Below are positions 14,728 through 23,563 of a stretch of DNA of 64,000 nt, one piece after another. Each line of letters opens with the position of its first letter. Positions within the stretch are counted from its first letter, which is position 1. The position numbers and the translations under genes are program-made. The notes under the pieces were generated by a model. It worked only from the letters and a program-made list of their open reading frames with translations, had not been told where the DNA came from and did no database searches. Origin of the DNA: Alistipes sp. (GTDB lineage: Bacteria > Bacteroidota > Bacteroidia > Bacteroidales > Rikenellaceae); NCBI GenBank assembly GCA_017532885.1, contig JAFXIS010000075.1, forward strand, positions 62,001 through 126,000, written 5' to 3'.

Positions 14728-16764
14728 ATGAAGAAATTTGCACTCACTCTATTACTCTGCTTCAGCATTTTAGGAGTATCAGCCGACGAAGGTATGTGGC
14801 TACCCAGCTTGATTGGCTCACGCATTAAGGATATGCGCCAAAAGGGCTTCAAACTCTCGGCAGAAGATATCTACTCTATCAACAAAGCATCTATGAAGGA
14901 TGCCGTTGTATTGTTCGGTAGCGGTTGCACCGGAGAGTATGTGTCGGAGGAGGGTCTGCTCCTTACTAATCACCATTGCGGCTATGGAGCGATACAGATG
15001 CTCTCAAGCGTAGAGCATGACTACCTGACAAATGGTTTCTGGGCAATGTCACGCGACGAGGAACTTCCATGCCCCGGGCTTTCAGTGCGTCGATTGGTAA
15101 GAATGGAGGATGTGACCGAGCGCATCGCAGCAGGCGTTGATGCCAAGGATATCATCACCGAGGCTGCCGCAGGAGGTTACTCTGCATCGGTGCAGCCGAT
15201 GTATTACGGCAATCAATATTTCTTGTTCGTATACGAGATATTCCGCGATGTGCGCCTTGTGGGTACTCCCCCATCCTCTATCGGTAAGTTTGGTGGCGAC
15301 ACCGACAACTGGATTTGGCCTCGCCATACGGGCGACTTCTCGATTTTCCGCGTTTATGCCGACCAGAACAACAAACCTGCCGACTACTCGAAGGATAACA
15401 AGCCATATCGTCCGGCTCGTCACTTTGCCGTATCGACCAAGGGAGTTAAAGAGGGCGACTTTACGATGATTTATGGCTATCCTGCAAATACTCAGGAGTA
15501 TGTAACATCCGACGCTGTCAAGTATGTTGCCGAGATTTCTGACCCTATGAAAATTGCATTGCGCACCGAGCGCCTCGACATTATCACAGCTGCGCAGGAG
15601 CGTGATGCCGCAATACGCATTAAGTATGCCGCAAAGCATGCCGGTATAGCCAACGCATGGAAGAAATGGCAGGGAGAAGTTTTGGGTATCAAGCGTTTAG
15701 GCTCTATTGATAAGAAACTCGCCTACGAAAAGACATTCGCCGAGTGGGCCGCCGACAAAGCGGAGTATGCACATCTTTTAGATTCTCTCAAAGCAGCTTA
15801 TGACCGCCACGACGATTGGTACTACATGGGCGAATTGTTCAACGAAACAGGTCGTACGATTGAACTTGCGAAGGTTGCGGTACTCAACACTCAAACTCCT
15901 CAGCCTATTGAGCGTATCGAGAGTTTTTACAAGGATTATGATGCCGAGGTGGACCGCGCCTTGACAAAATGCGTATTGAACGGATTTATGCGCTATTGCC
16001 CCGAGGAGCGTGTTCCTGAGGCTTTGCGCACCGAGATAGCGAAATATGGCGGTACGATAGAGGCTTATGTAGATTACATTTATGATAACTCTCCTTCCGT
16101 TTCACTTGAGAAGATGAAGAGTGCTACTGTAGAGCAACTTCAGGCAGATGCTGTTTTGAAGTTAGGTAAGATATTTGCCTTCGGCAAGGATACAGACTAT
16201 CCCCGAGGTATTCCGCGCAATTTGAGTAATATTCCCGACATCGAGAAGTGGTATCGTCCATATATGCGCGCACTTCGCGAGTGGGATAAGGAGCGAGCAT
16301 TCTACCCCGACGCAAACTTCACATTGCGAGTGGCCTACGGCTCGATTGCAGGCTATGAGTATGCCGACGGTGAGTACCACAACCCCGTATCGACACTCGA
16401 TGGCATTATCGAGAAGGATAACCCCGCAATCTACGACTACAATATTCCTCAGACACTGCGCGACATCTACGCTCGCAAAGATTATGGTCGCTGGGGCGAG
16501 AAGATTGGTAGTCGTTACACTGTTCCCGTAGCATTTATCGCAACGAACCACACTTCGGGCGGAAATTCGGGTTCTCCGGTTATCAACGGCAAGGGGGAGT
16601 TGGTTGGTATTAATTTTGACCGTACATGGCTATCGACGATGAGCGATATAGAGTTCGACCCCACGATTTGCCGAAATATCTCGGTAGATATTCGTTATGT
16701 ACTCTTTACAATTGACAGAATCGGCGGAGCATCTTATCTATTCGATGAGATGAACCTGAGATAA
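14728..16764 (+). CDS. S46 dipeptidyl-peptidase, DPP11-type (Asp/Glu-specific)
   Basis: Protein of 678 residues with a signal peptide (MKKFALTLLLCFSILGVSA), so periplasmic. S46 peptidases cut dipeptides from the N-termini of oligopeptides. The chymotrypsin-like triad is visible: His in TNHHCGYG, Asp in HTGDFS and Ser614 in GGNSGSP. Specificity in this family is read at the residue 18 after the Ser: Arg gives DPP11 (acidic P1) and Gly gives DPP7 (hydrophobic P1). Here that residue is Arg632 (NFDRTW), so DPP11 is predicted. A YidE/AspT-like transporter gene follows after 11 bases, an apt partner for products rich in Asp and Glu. Confidence 0.9.
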   Translation: MKKFALTLLLCFSILGVSADEGMWLPSLIGSRIKDMRQKGFKLSAEDIYSINKASMKDAVVLFGSGCTGEYVSEEGLLLTNHHCGYGAIQMLSSVEHDYLTNGFWAMSRDEELPCPGLSVRRLVRMEDVTERIAAGVDAKDIITEAAAGGYSASVQPMYYGNQYFLFVYEIFRDVRLVGTPPSSIGKFGGDTDNWIWPRHTGDFSIFRVYADQNNKPADYSKDNKPYRPARHFAVSTKGVKEGDFTMIYGYPANTQEYVTSDAVKYVAEISDPMKIALRTERLDIITAAQERDAAIRIKYAAKHAGIANAWKKWQGEVLGIKRLGSIDKKLAYEKTFAEWAADKAEYAHLLDSLKAAYDRHDDWYYMGELFNETGRTIELAKVAVLNTQTPQPIERIESFYKDYDAEVDRALTKCVLNGFMRYCPEERVPEALRTEIAKYGGTIEAYVDYIYDNSPSVSLEKMKSATVEQLQADAVLKLGKIFAFGKDTDYPRGIPRNLSNIPDIEKWYRPYMRALREWDKERAFYPDANFTLRVAYGSIAGYEYADGEYHNPVSTLDGIIEKDNPAIYDYNIPQTLRDIYARKDYGRWGEKIGSRYTVPVAFIATNHTSGGNSGSPVINGKGELVGINFDRTWLSTMSDIEFDPTICRNISVDIRYVLFTIDRIGGASYLFDEMNLR

Positions 16765-16775
16765 TCATTTCCGCA

Positions 16776-18431
16776 ATGCTCGATTTATTGTTTAACACAC
16801 ACTCTGCACTGCAAGCCGTAATCGTAATCTCGATTATATGTGCCATAGGCCTTATGTTTGGTAAGGTCAAGATATCGGGCATATCGCTTGGTGTAACCTT
16901 CATATTCTTTGCAGGTATCATCGCGGGGCACTTCGGCTTAACAATCGATGCCCAGATGTTACAGTTTGCCGAGAGTTTCGGATTGGCACTTTTCGTCTAC
17001 TCACTCGGCGTGCAGGTAGGCCCCGGCTTTGTCAGCACATTCCGTTCGGGAGGCATTAAATTGAATGCGTGTGCCATGGCGGTAATTATCCTCGGCACAG
17101 CCATGGCGTTGCTCTTTAGCTTTGGTCTAAATATTCCCCTGCCCGAGATGGTCGGAGTTTTATGTGGCGCCACGACTAATACGCCGGCGCTTGGAGCTTC
17201 ACAACAAACGCTTACGCAAATGGGCTTACCAACATCTGCTCCGGCATTGAGTTGTGCGATAACCTACCCTTTAGGTGTTGTAGGTGTAATTTTAGCAATC
17301 CTGTTAATCAATAAATTGTGGGTGCGTCCCTCCGACATTGCTTCGCCCAACGCCAAACATGTAAACAACACCTTCATTGCGACACTGCATGTGCAGAATC
17401 CCGGAGTTTTCGGTCGCGATATGCACACTCTCGCCGAGTGGGTACATGTTCCATTTGTCATTTCTCGCCTATGGCGTGACGGCAAGGTTATATTACCTTC
17501 GAACGACACACAACTTTTGGAGGGCGACAGAGTGCTGGTTGTAACATCGCGCAAGGATATCGCCACATTGGAGGCGATGATTGGCAAGCGCGAGAGCATT
17601 GATTGGAACAAAGATAATGTCGATTGGAATTCGATTGACAGCCAACTCGTTTCACGCCAAATCATCATCACAAAGCCCGGAATAAATGGCAAAACACTCG
17701 GCTCATTACGCCTGCGCAATAGCTATGGCATTAACATCAGCCGCATATATCGCAGTGGCGTTACACTTCTCGCAACTCCCGACCTGGTACTCCAGATGGG
17801 AGATTGCGTAGTCGTTGTGGGTGGCGAGCGTGCTATTATGAAGGTCGAGAAGGTGCTTGGAAATGCCGAACAAGAGCTTAACGAGCCCAACCTGACATCC
17901 ATTTTTATCGGTTTGGCAGTTGGACTTATCTTGGGTGCCATACCTTTGGCATTGCCGGGAATTTCGGCTCCTGTGAAGTTGGGATTGGCGGGAGGACCTA
18001 TCATCATTGGTATTCTGATGGGTATATATGGTCCACGCATGCACCTGATTACTTATACTACGCGCAGTGCCAACCTTATGCTTCGAGCATTCGGTCTGTC
18101 GCTATACCTCGCCTGCTTGGGTCTAAGCGCCGGAGGTGACTTCTTCGAAACGGCAGTCAGCGCACGAGGTGCGATTTGGATTGGCCTGGGATTTTTAATT
18201 ACCTTCGTACCTATCTTAATCGTAGGCGTATTGGCTATGCGCTGGTGGAGGGTAGATTTTGGCTCGGCATGCGGTATGTTGTGCGGCGCAATGGCAAATC
18301 CTATGGCTCTGAACTATGCCAACGATACTATTCCCGGAGAGCATGCCTCGGTGGCTTATGCTACGGTATATCCGTTGTCGATGTTCGTCAGGGTGTTGTT
18401 AGCGCAAATCGTTCTCATGTTTTTTATATAG
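16776..18431 (+). CDS. AspT/YidE-family putative transporter with RCK-C domains
   Basis: Protein of 551 residues of the aspartate:alanine exchanger-like family. About five membrane helices at the N-terminus (including the GATTNTPALGASQ re-entrant segment) are followed by a cytosolic block with two RCK-C (TrkA-C) domains (about 200-360, with LEGDRVLVV and MGDCVVVVGG). A second set of about five helices contains the matching CGAMANPMALNYA segment. This internal repeat is the family's hallmark. The substrate is not established for most members; placement right behind a predicted acidic-dipeptide-releasing peptidase suggests Asp or Glu, by inference only. Confidence 0.88.
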   Translation: MLDLLFNTHSALQAVIVISIICAIGLMFGKVKISGISLGVTFIFFAGIIAGHFGLTIDAQMLQFAESFGLALFVYSLGVQVGPGFVSTFRSGGIKLNACAMAVIILGTAMALLFSFGLNIPLPEMVGVLCGATTNTPALGASQQTLTQMGLPTSAPALSCAITYPLGVVGVILAILLINKLWVRPSDIASPNAKHVNNTFIATLHVQNPGVFGRDMHTLAEWVHVPFVISRLWRDGKVILPSNDTQLLEGDRVLVVTSRKDIATLEAMIGKRESIDWNKDNVDWNSIDSQLVSRQIIITKPGINGKTLGSLRLRNSYGINISRIYRSGVTLLATPDLVLQMGDCVVVVGGERAIMKVEKVLGNAEQELNEPNLTSIFIGLAVGLILGAIPLALPGISAPVKLGLAGGPIIIGILMGIYGPRMHLITYTTRSANLMLRAFGLSLYLACLGLSAGGDFFETAVSARGAIWIGLGFLITFVPILIVGVLAMRWWRVDFGSACGMLCGAMANPMALNYANDTIPGEHASVAYATVYPLSMFVRVLLAQIVLMFFI

Positions 18432-18534
18432 CCATTTGCATTGAAAAGCCATACTTCAAGCTAATATAAGGTGGCGAAAATTACTTTTATGATAGATTTA
18501 TGCTGAAAAATTTTGTTGTTTGTTAAAATCTATC

Positions 18535-18542
18535 TATATTTG
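18535..18542 (+). promoter_or_regulatory. Promoter of tRNA-Leu
   Basis: TATATTTG (-7 box), with TTTTG at 18511-18515 about 19 bases upstream as a -33 element. The spacing is typical of Bacteroidota promoters. Confidence 0.65.
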
Positions 18543-18590
18543 CACACCTTTTCGGGGATATGGGTTACATTCCCACCCCAAGCTGGAGAG

Positions 18591-18677
18591 GCCCAGGTGG
18601 TGAAATTGGTAGACACGCTACTTTGAGGGGGTAGTGAGCATTAGCTCGTGCAAGTTCGAGTCTTGTCCTGGGCACCA
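18591..18677 (+). tRNA. tRNA-Leu (GAG)
   Basis: The 87 bases carry acceptor GCCCAGG/CCTGGGC, the long variable arm (TGAGCATTAGCTCG) of class II tRNAs, T arm TTCGAGT and an encoded CCA. The anticodon stem CTACT/GGTAG encloses the loop TTGAGGG, giving anticodon GAG, which reads CUC and CUU. Confidence 0.95.
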
Positions 18678-18679
18678 CG

Positions 18680-18714
18680 AAAAAAACGCAACTGAAATTC
18701 AGTTGCGTTTTTTG
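18680..18714. terminator. Bidirectional terminator between tRNA-Leu and yhcH
   Basis: AAAAAACGCAACTGAA pairs with TTCAGTTGCGTTTTTT almost without a loop. It directly follows the tRNA and also lies just past the stop of the convergent yhcH-type gene. Confidence 0.85.
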
Positions 18715-18732
18715 TTTTATATATGCTATGCT

Positions 18733-19182
18733 CTACGCCAAAATCTTGAAGATGCACTTCTTAACCTTACCCTTGCCCAACATCGGAGCATGACCATCTT
18801 CAGGGTAAAGCACCGAGAACTGCCCCTCACGAACGGTGTAAAAGCATTGCGGCGTATCGACAAAGAGTTGAATATCCTTTGCCTCATCGAACTCCGTTTC
18901 GGGCTTCAGGCAATCCTTCTTCTCGCTCCAGCCAAAGACCTCCTCATCGCCGCGCAATACGAGTTGGATATCGATATACTTGCGGTGCAACTCCAAACGA
19001 GCCTGCTCCAACGGACGCAACTCCAACTCCTGAACCATAACAAAAATATTATCGCCATCCACATCGTGACGACCCAACTCCATCGCAGCCAAATCATGCG
19101 TGTCGATATAGTCAAAAACCTGCTTAAAGCGAGGGTGCAACGACACATACTGCTCCTTATTCTTCAACGAATCAAGTATCAT
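18733..19182 (-). CDS. YhcH/YjgK/YiaL family protein
   Basis: Protein of 149 residues, the family's usual length. Family landmarks: GRHDVDGDNIFVMVQE and the conserved LELHRKYIDIQLVLRGDE, then FFxPxDGHAP-like YPEDGHAPMLG near the end. Members form a cupin-like beta-barrel with a bound metal and are linked to sialic acid or other sugar metabolism (proposed anomerase), but activity is not firmly established. It is the last gene of the long minus-strand block, 20 bases behind the EEP-family gene. Confidence 0.87.
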   Translation of the reverse strand: MILDSLKNKEQYVSLHPRFKQVFDYIDTHDLAAMELGRHDVDGDNIFVMVQELELRPLEQARLELHRKYIDIQLVLRGDEEVFGWSEKKDCLKPETEFDEAKDIQLFVDTPQCFYTVREGQFSVLYPEDGHAPMLGKGKVKKCIFKILA

Positions 19183-19202
19183 AATCTCTAAGAATTAGTA
19201 GT

Positions 19203-20417
19203 TTATCTATTCATCTCCAAATGTACCAACACGGGATAGTGGTCCGAATAATCGACCTTATAAGGTCCTCGGTCATCCTCACCAGATTCCACTTTTAAGT
19301 TGTAGCCATATTTCCTTACGCGAATGGTGTCATTGCGACGCACATGGTCAGCCCACACCCACGAATCGAGAACATCATAACCCAACGGCAGGAAATTATC
19401 ATCATACAGCACATAATCTATGCGCAACAGGTCGAAGAATCCCCGATATGTAGAGGAGTAACCTCGGCCTACGCTTCGGAAGGCATCATTCAGCCCGTCG
19501 CTCATATGACGATAGGTATATGAAATGGGGATATCGTTAAAATCACCACACACGACAACCGGATATGGCGATGCGGCGATTATCTGCGCAATGGTATCCA
19601 CCTGCACCGAGCGTTGCTTATTATTCTCGCTCAAGCGCCCCACAATGCTACGCAACTTAGCGATATCGCCATCCTCTGCCAAATATTGATGATTCTTGAT
19701 ATATCGCTCCTCGTCGCGGCGTATGGCGGTCGTATGCAGGTGAGTGTTAAACACGCGGATTGTATCCTTACGAATAACCACATCCGCCCATGCAAAGTTA
19801 CGCATCGTATCAATACGCGCAGCACGCACTATGGGATGACGGCTATAAATCATCGGGCTAAGATTTACTCGTGAGAGCGATTTGGGCAGAGGTCTATACT
19901 TCAAAGGTTGAAGCACAGAATCCACCAAACCCGAGAAACCCATCTCCTGAAAACATACAATGTCGGGATTTATGGCCCTAATCATAGCACCTACCGAGTC
20001 CACGCAACGCTCGCCATTATCGTTAATAAAGCTACGCGTATTATAGGTTAAAACACGAATTGCATTGCGAGGATATTGTTTGTCGTAATATCGTTTTACC
20101 TCGGGTCGGAAAAAGAGCGTAAGGCTAAACATTCCGATTATCGACAAAATCGCCATCGGGACAGCCATCCAACGCCACCTGAGCAGCCAATATAGCGTCA
20201 AGACGAACAGCAACGCATAGATAAACGGAGCGACAAGGCCCAAAGTTGATAATATGCCGGCAGAGTTAGGATTGATACTCGGCACAAACAGAAGCACGAG
20301 AAACAGCAGTGCCACAGGAATGGTCACAACCATAGCTATCGCATCTACCAAAGTGGCAAATGGCGATTTATGCTTCTTCTTGCGTGAGCCGTATAGATTA
20401 TTATATAGTTCCGACAT
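19203..20417 (-). CDS. Membrane-anchored endonuclease/exonuclease/phosphatase-family protein
   Basis: Protein of 404 residues. Three hydrophobic helices (about 28-50, 57-80 and 84-108) anchor it, followed by a DNase I-like fold. Catalytic motifs: VLTYNTRSF (Asn), FQEMGF (Glu), CGDFNDIP (Asp, Asn) and YSDHYPV (Asp-His). Such proteins hydrolyse phosphodiester or phosphate bonds; the substrate could be nucleic acid, a lipid or an inositol phosphate. The domain probably faces the periplasm. It starts 12 bases after the rhomboid stop, in the mutL operon. Confidence 0.87.
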   Translation of the reverse strand: MSELYNNLYGSRKKKHKSPFATLVDAIAMVVTIPVALLFLVLLFVPSINPNSAGILSTLGLVAPFIYALLFVLTLYWLLRWRWMAVPMAILSIIGMFSLTLFFRPEVKRYYDKQYPRNAIRVLTYNTRSFINDNGERCVDSVGAMIRAINPDIVCFQEMGFSGLVDSVLQPLKYRPLPKSLSRVNLSPMIYSRHPIVRAARIDTMRNFAWADVVIRKDTIRVFNTHLHTTAIRRDEERYIKNHQYLAEDGDIAKLRSIVGRLSENNKQRSVQVDTIAQIIAASPYPVVVCGDFNDIPISYTYRHMSDGLNDAFRSVGRGYSSTYRGFFDLLRIDYVLYDDNFLPLGYDVLDSWVWADHVRRNDTIRVRKYGYNLKVESGEDDRGPYKVDYSDHYPVLVHLEMNR

Positions 20418-20429
20418 ATTAAATCAAAC

Positions 20430-21080
20430 TTAAAAATATATCTTACCCTTACGACGCCACCACCAAAGCAGCAAAAAGCCCCAAATCATACCACCCAAGT
20501 GGGCAAAATGGGCAACTCCGGATTGCGCACCCGAGATTCCCAACAACAGTTCAAGAACACCATACAGGACTACAAACCACTTAGCCTTGAGCGTTATGGG
20601 CGGAAATATCAATGCTACAATCTGATTAGGATAGAGGACTCCAAATGCCAGCAACAGGCCAAACACCGCACCCGAAGCACCTACCGTAGGGATACCTAAA
20701 AGGCGCATCGCAGAGACAGAGCCTGCCGCCAAAGCGTGGTGATACTCGGCATATCCTACACCGAGTTGTAACAGCGCAGCACCTATACCGCAAATCAGAT
20801 AATAGGTCAAAAAACGCGACGAACCCAATCTATACTCCAATGTGCGACCAAACATCCACAAGGCGAACATATTGAAGAACAGATGGCTTACACCGCCATG
20901 CAGGAACATATAGGTAAAGACCTGATATGAACGGAAAAATGGGCTTTCGGCATTAAAAAGCGCGAAATACTCGATTATCAAATCACCAAACGGCAACAAC
21001 TCCGTAGCCAACAACGCAACGCAATTTGCGATAATAAGGTTCTTGACTACCGGGGGTGTCATCTGACCAAAACTACTCAT
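20430..21080 (-). CDS. Rhomboid family intramembrane serine protease
   Basis: Protein of 216 residues from the ATG at 21080; a TTG two codons upstream directly abuts the mutL stop. Rhomboids cut membrane proteins within the bilayer using a Ser-His dyad. The Ser is in GASGAVFG and the His in HFAHLGGMIWG; the first-loop HGGVSHLFFNMFALWMFG contains the conserved HxxxN-type pattern of helix 2. Six membrane helices are apparent. It is tightly coupled to mutL (6 bases) and followed by the EEP gene. Confidence 0.9.
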   Translation of the reverse strand: MSSFGQMTPPVVKNLIIANCVALLATELLPFGDLIIEYFALFNAESPFFRSYQVFTYMFLHGGVSHLFFNMFALWMFGRTLEYRLGSSRFLTYYLICGIGAALLQLGVGYAEYHHALAAGSVSAMRLLGIPTVGASGAVFGLLLAFGVLYPNQIVALIFPPITLKAKWFVVLYGVLELLLGISGAQSGVAHFAHLGGMIWGFLLLWWWRRKGKIYF

Positions 21081-21086
21081 CTTCAA

Positions 21087-23072
21087 TTAATTTAACTTTT
21101 CTCTCAACTCCTCGGCCGTAAGTTCCGCCATAATAGCCTTACCCGAAGGAGAAAAACTATAATTCTCACACTCACACAACTGACCAAGCAGTGCCACAGC
21201 CTCGTCGGTCGAGATATTGCGTCCCACACTACGGCTGGCACTTTGCGCCATGACGCGAGCCATATTCTCACGCATATGCTCAACGACATCACCGCTCTGC
21301 TCCACCTCGCGCAGTAACTCATAGAGCAAGCTGTCGGCATCATCCCCCACCACATTGGCAGGAACACCACACATCATCACCTTACCCCCGCGCTCCATTT
21401 GCAAATCGAAGCCTAAAGCGGTAAACTCCTCCAAATGCTCTTGCAGCAATGTATAATCATCTATCGAGAGTTCCAAACTCTCAGGGAAGAGCAACTGCTG
21501 TGAAGCATAGCAACCACGCCCCAACGCCGTAATATATGAATCATACAGAATGCGTTCCTTTGCGCGGCGCAGGTCCACAAGCATTAAGCGGCCATTGCTT
21601 GTAGCAATAGCAAGACCATTCCCCGGCGCAAACACATCACTAAACGAGAGCGCAGGCTCTTCAACGAGCATTTGTTCTCCGCCTATCGCTGAGGGAATAA
21701 ACTCCAATGCGCTCTCCTCTTCTCCGGCAATAGCACTTGAGGCAAACTCCTCATACTGCGGTTCACATCCGGGCATCTGCTCCAGTGCAAAATCATTCAT
21801 TGCACCAAGTTGCCCCCACGATACATCTTTAAGGCTCGACGAAGCTCCCGAATTTCGGGTCGAAGGTCGAGGCTTCATCGCCGAATCATCCACATATGGG
21901 ACATCATATGCAGACATATCCACCGTCATATTGGGGTCTGCCTCGGTGGCATAGCCCTCATCGAATGGATTATAAGCACTACCCGACGATGAACGCGGCT
22001 CCTCATAGACTACAGCACCCTGATTCAGCACAGGAATATCGACCGACATGCGATTATCGAAATCCATCATTGCAACACTTCCGCTCTTGGCAAGTGTACT
22101 GCGAATTGCCGAAGTTATAATCTGATAGAGGTCCTCGGCATCAGCAAATCTCACTTCGGTCTTATGAGGTGACACATTCACATCCACGCGGTCGGGTTCA
22201 ACCGTCAGATAAAGGAAATATGAAGGTGAGCAATTCTCGGGAATCAGCTTTTCGTAAGCCTTCATTATCGAGCGATAAATCTGTGGCGAACGGAAATAGC
22301 GACCATTCACAAAGAGGTATTGCTCGTTATTCTTCTGCTTGGCAGCCGCAGGGCGTCCCACATAGCCGGAAATCTTAACCAACGAGGTATCCACCGACAC
22401 ATCCAGCAGGTTGGTCTTTATATGACGACCTACGACATCTATAATACGCTCCGAGAGTGATGCTGCGGGCAATGTCATAATTGCCATATCATTCGACATG
22501 AGTTCACACCTCACCTCGGGATTACACAACGCCACCTGACGAAAGACCTTCTTAATTTCGGTCACCATCTTCGCCTTGTCGGATGCGAACTTTCGGCGCG
22601 CCGGAGCGGTATAAAACAGGTTGCGCACCATAAACTGCGAACCTACGGGGCACATTGTTGGAGTCTGCGAGATAAACTCGCCTCCATTCACGATTGTAAT
22701 GGTACCTACCTCGTCACCCTCCTTGCGAGTGCGCAACTCCACCTGCGCCACAGCGGCAATCGAAGCCAATGCCTCGCCGCGGAATCCGAAGGTCTGCAGA
22801 CGATATACATCGTCAAAATCGCGTATTTTGCTTGTAGCATGCCTATCAAATGCCATGCGGGCATCTATGGGCGACATTCCGCAACCGTTATCAATAACCT
22901 GTATCAACTCCAAACCAGCATTACGGAAATTCACCGTCACCGATGTAGCTCCGGCATCGATGGCATTCTCCATCATCTCCTTAATGGCAGACGACGGATT
23001 ATCCACAACCTCTCCGGCGGCAATCTGATTGGCAACAATCTCCGGCAACAGGTGTATTCTATTCTCATCCAT
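21087..23072 (-). CDS. mutL: DNA mismatch repair protein MutL
   Basis: Protein of 661 residues. The N-terminal GHKL ATPase is complete: IAAGEVVDNPSSAIKE (motif I), DNGCGM (motif II), FGFRGEALASI (motif III) and the transducer region VDVNVSPHKTEVRF. A low-complexity linker (about 340-480) leads to the C-terminal dimerisation domain. The endonuclease motif DQHA(x)2E(x)4E is degenerate: DLRRAKERILYD from Asp500. Nicking activity is therefore doubtful. It couples MutS mismatch recognition to downstream repair in the cytoplasm. Its neighbours are a small membrane protein upstream and the rhomboid downstream. Confidence 0.95.
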   Translation of the reverse strand: MDENRIHLLPEIVANQIAAGEVVDNPSSAIKEMMENAIDAGATSVTVNFRNAGLELIQVIDNGCGMSPIDARMAFDRHATSKIRDFDDVYRLQTFGFRGEALASIAAVAQVELRTRKEGDEVGTITIVNGGEFISQTPTMCPVGSQFMVRNLFYTAPARRKFASDKAKMVTEIKKVFRQVALCNPEVRCELMSNDMAIMTLPAASLSERIIDVVGRHIKTNLLDVSVDTSLVKISGYVGRPAAAKQKNNEQYLFVNGRYFRSPQIYRSIMKAYEKLIPENCSPSYFLYLTVEPDRVDVNVSPHKTEVRFADAEDLYQIITSAIRSTLAKSGSVAMMDFDNRMSVDIPVLNQGAVVYEEPRSSSGSAYNPFDEGYATEADPNMTVDMSAYDVPYVDDSAMKPRPSTRNSGASSSLKDVSWGQLGAMNDFALEQMPGCEPQYEEFASSAIAGEEESALEFIPSAIGGEQMLVEEPALSFSDVFAPGNGLAIATSNGRLMLVDLRRAKERILYDSYITALGRGCYASQQLLFPESLELSIDDYTLLQEHLEEFTALGFDLQMERGGKVMMCGVPANVVGDDADSLLYELLREVEQSGDVVEHMRENMARVMAQSASRSVGRNISTDEAVALLGQLCECENYSFSPSGKAIMAELTAEELREKLN

Positions 23073-23105
23073 AATATGTTGGGTTATAGGTTATAGGCTA
23101 TAATA

Positions 23106-23537
23106 TTATTCAATTATCTCCAACTCCTCACCCTCGACATAGTCGTTAGGCACGATAATGAGCGGAGCATATGGGTCAAACTCCTCGCGCAAATTCTCCT
23201 GAGGCATAGGTGTAGTGCCGGCCATATCGACTATCGCGCCGATGCGCGGCACCAATACATACACAAACAAAAAGACCAGTAACATCACTATCGCCAATGT
23301 CACCAGACGCAAAGTTCCGCCGCCAAAACCGCTACTCTTGCGCTGTGCGCGACTATGCGCGCGCGCCTCGCGTTGCGTACGGATATACTTTCCGGGGGTA
23401 TATTCGCCCGTATCGTCTGAGCGCTCGCCGCGTAATTCGGCACGACGCTGCTCGCGCGCCTCCTTTTCGGGGTCGTAATAGCGCGGTGTGTATGAAAACT
23501 CATTCGCGTGTCGCTTGTAAGGAGAAAAGAATCCCAT
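23106..23537 (-). CDS. Hypothetical single-pass membrane protein between dnaJ and mutL
   Basis: Protein of 143 residues with no recognised domain. An Arg/Glu-rich N-terminal cytoplasmic region (about 1-70) contains FSYTPRYYDPEKEAREQRR. One membrane helix follows (about 75-98, LVTLAIVMLLVFLFVYVLVP), then an acidic periplasmic tail ending VEGEELEIIE. Dense packing (33 bases to mutL, 26 to dnaJ) and normal codon use support it as a real gene. Short proteins of this type sit ahead of mutL in related genomes, as far as I recall, but no function can be given. Confidence 0.75.
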   Translation of the reverse strand: MGFFSPYKRHANEFSYTPRYYDPEKEAREQRRAELRGERSDDTGEYTPGKYIRTQREARAHSRAQRKSSGFGGGTLRLVTLAIVMLLVFLFVYVLVPRIGAIVDMAGTTPMPQENLREEFDPYAPLIIVPNDYVEGEELEIIE

Positions 23538-23563
23538 ATTATTCTATCGTTATAGGTTAATCG

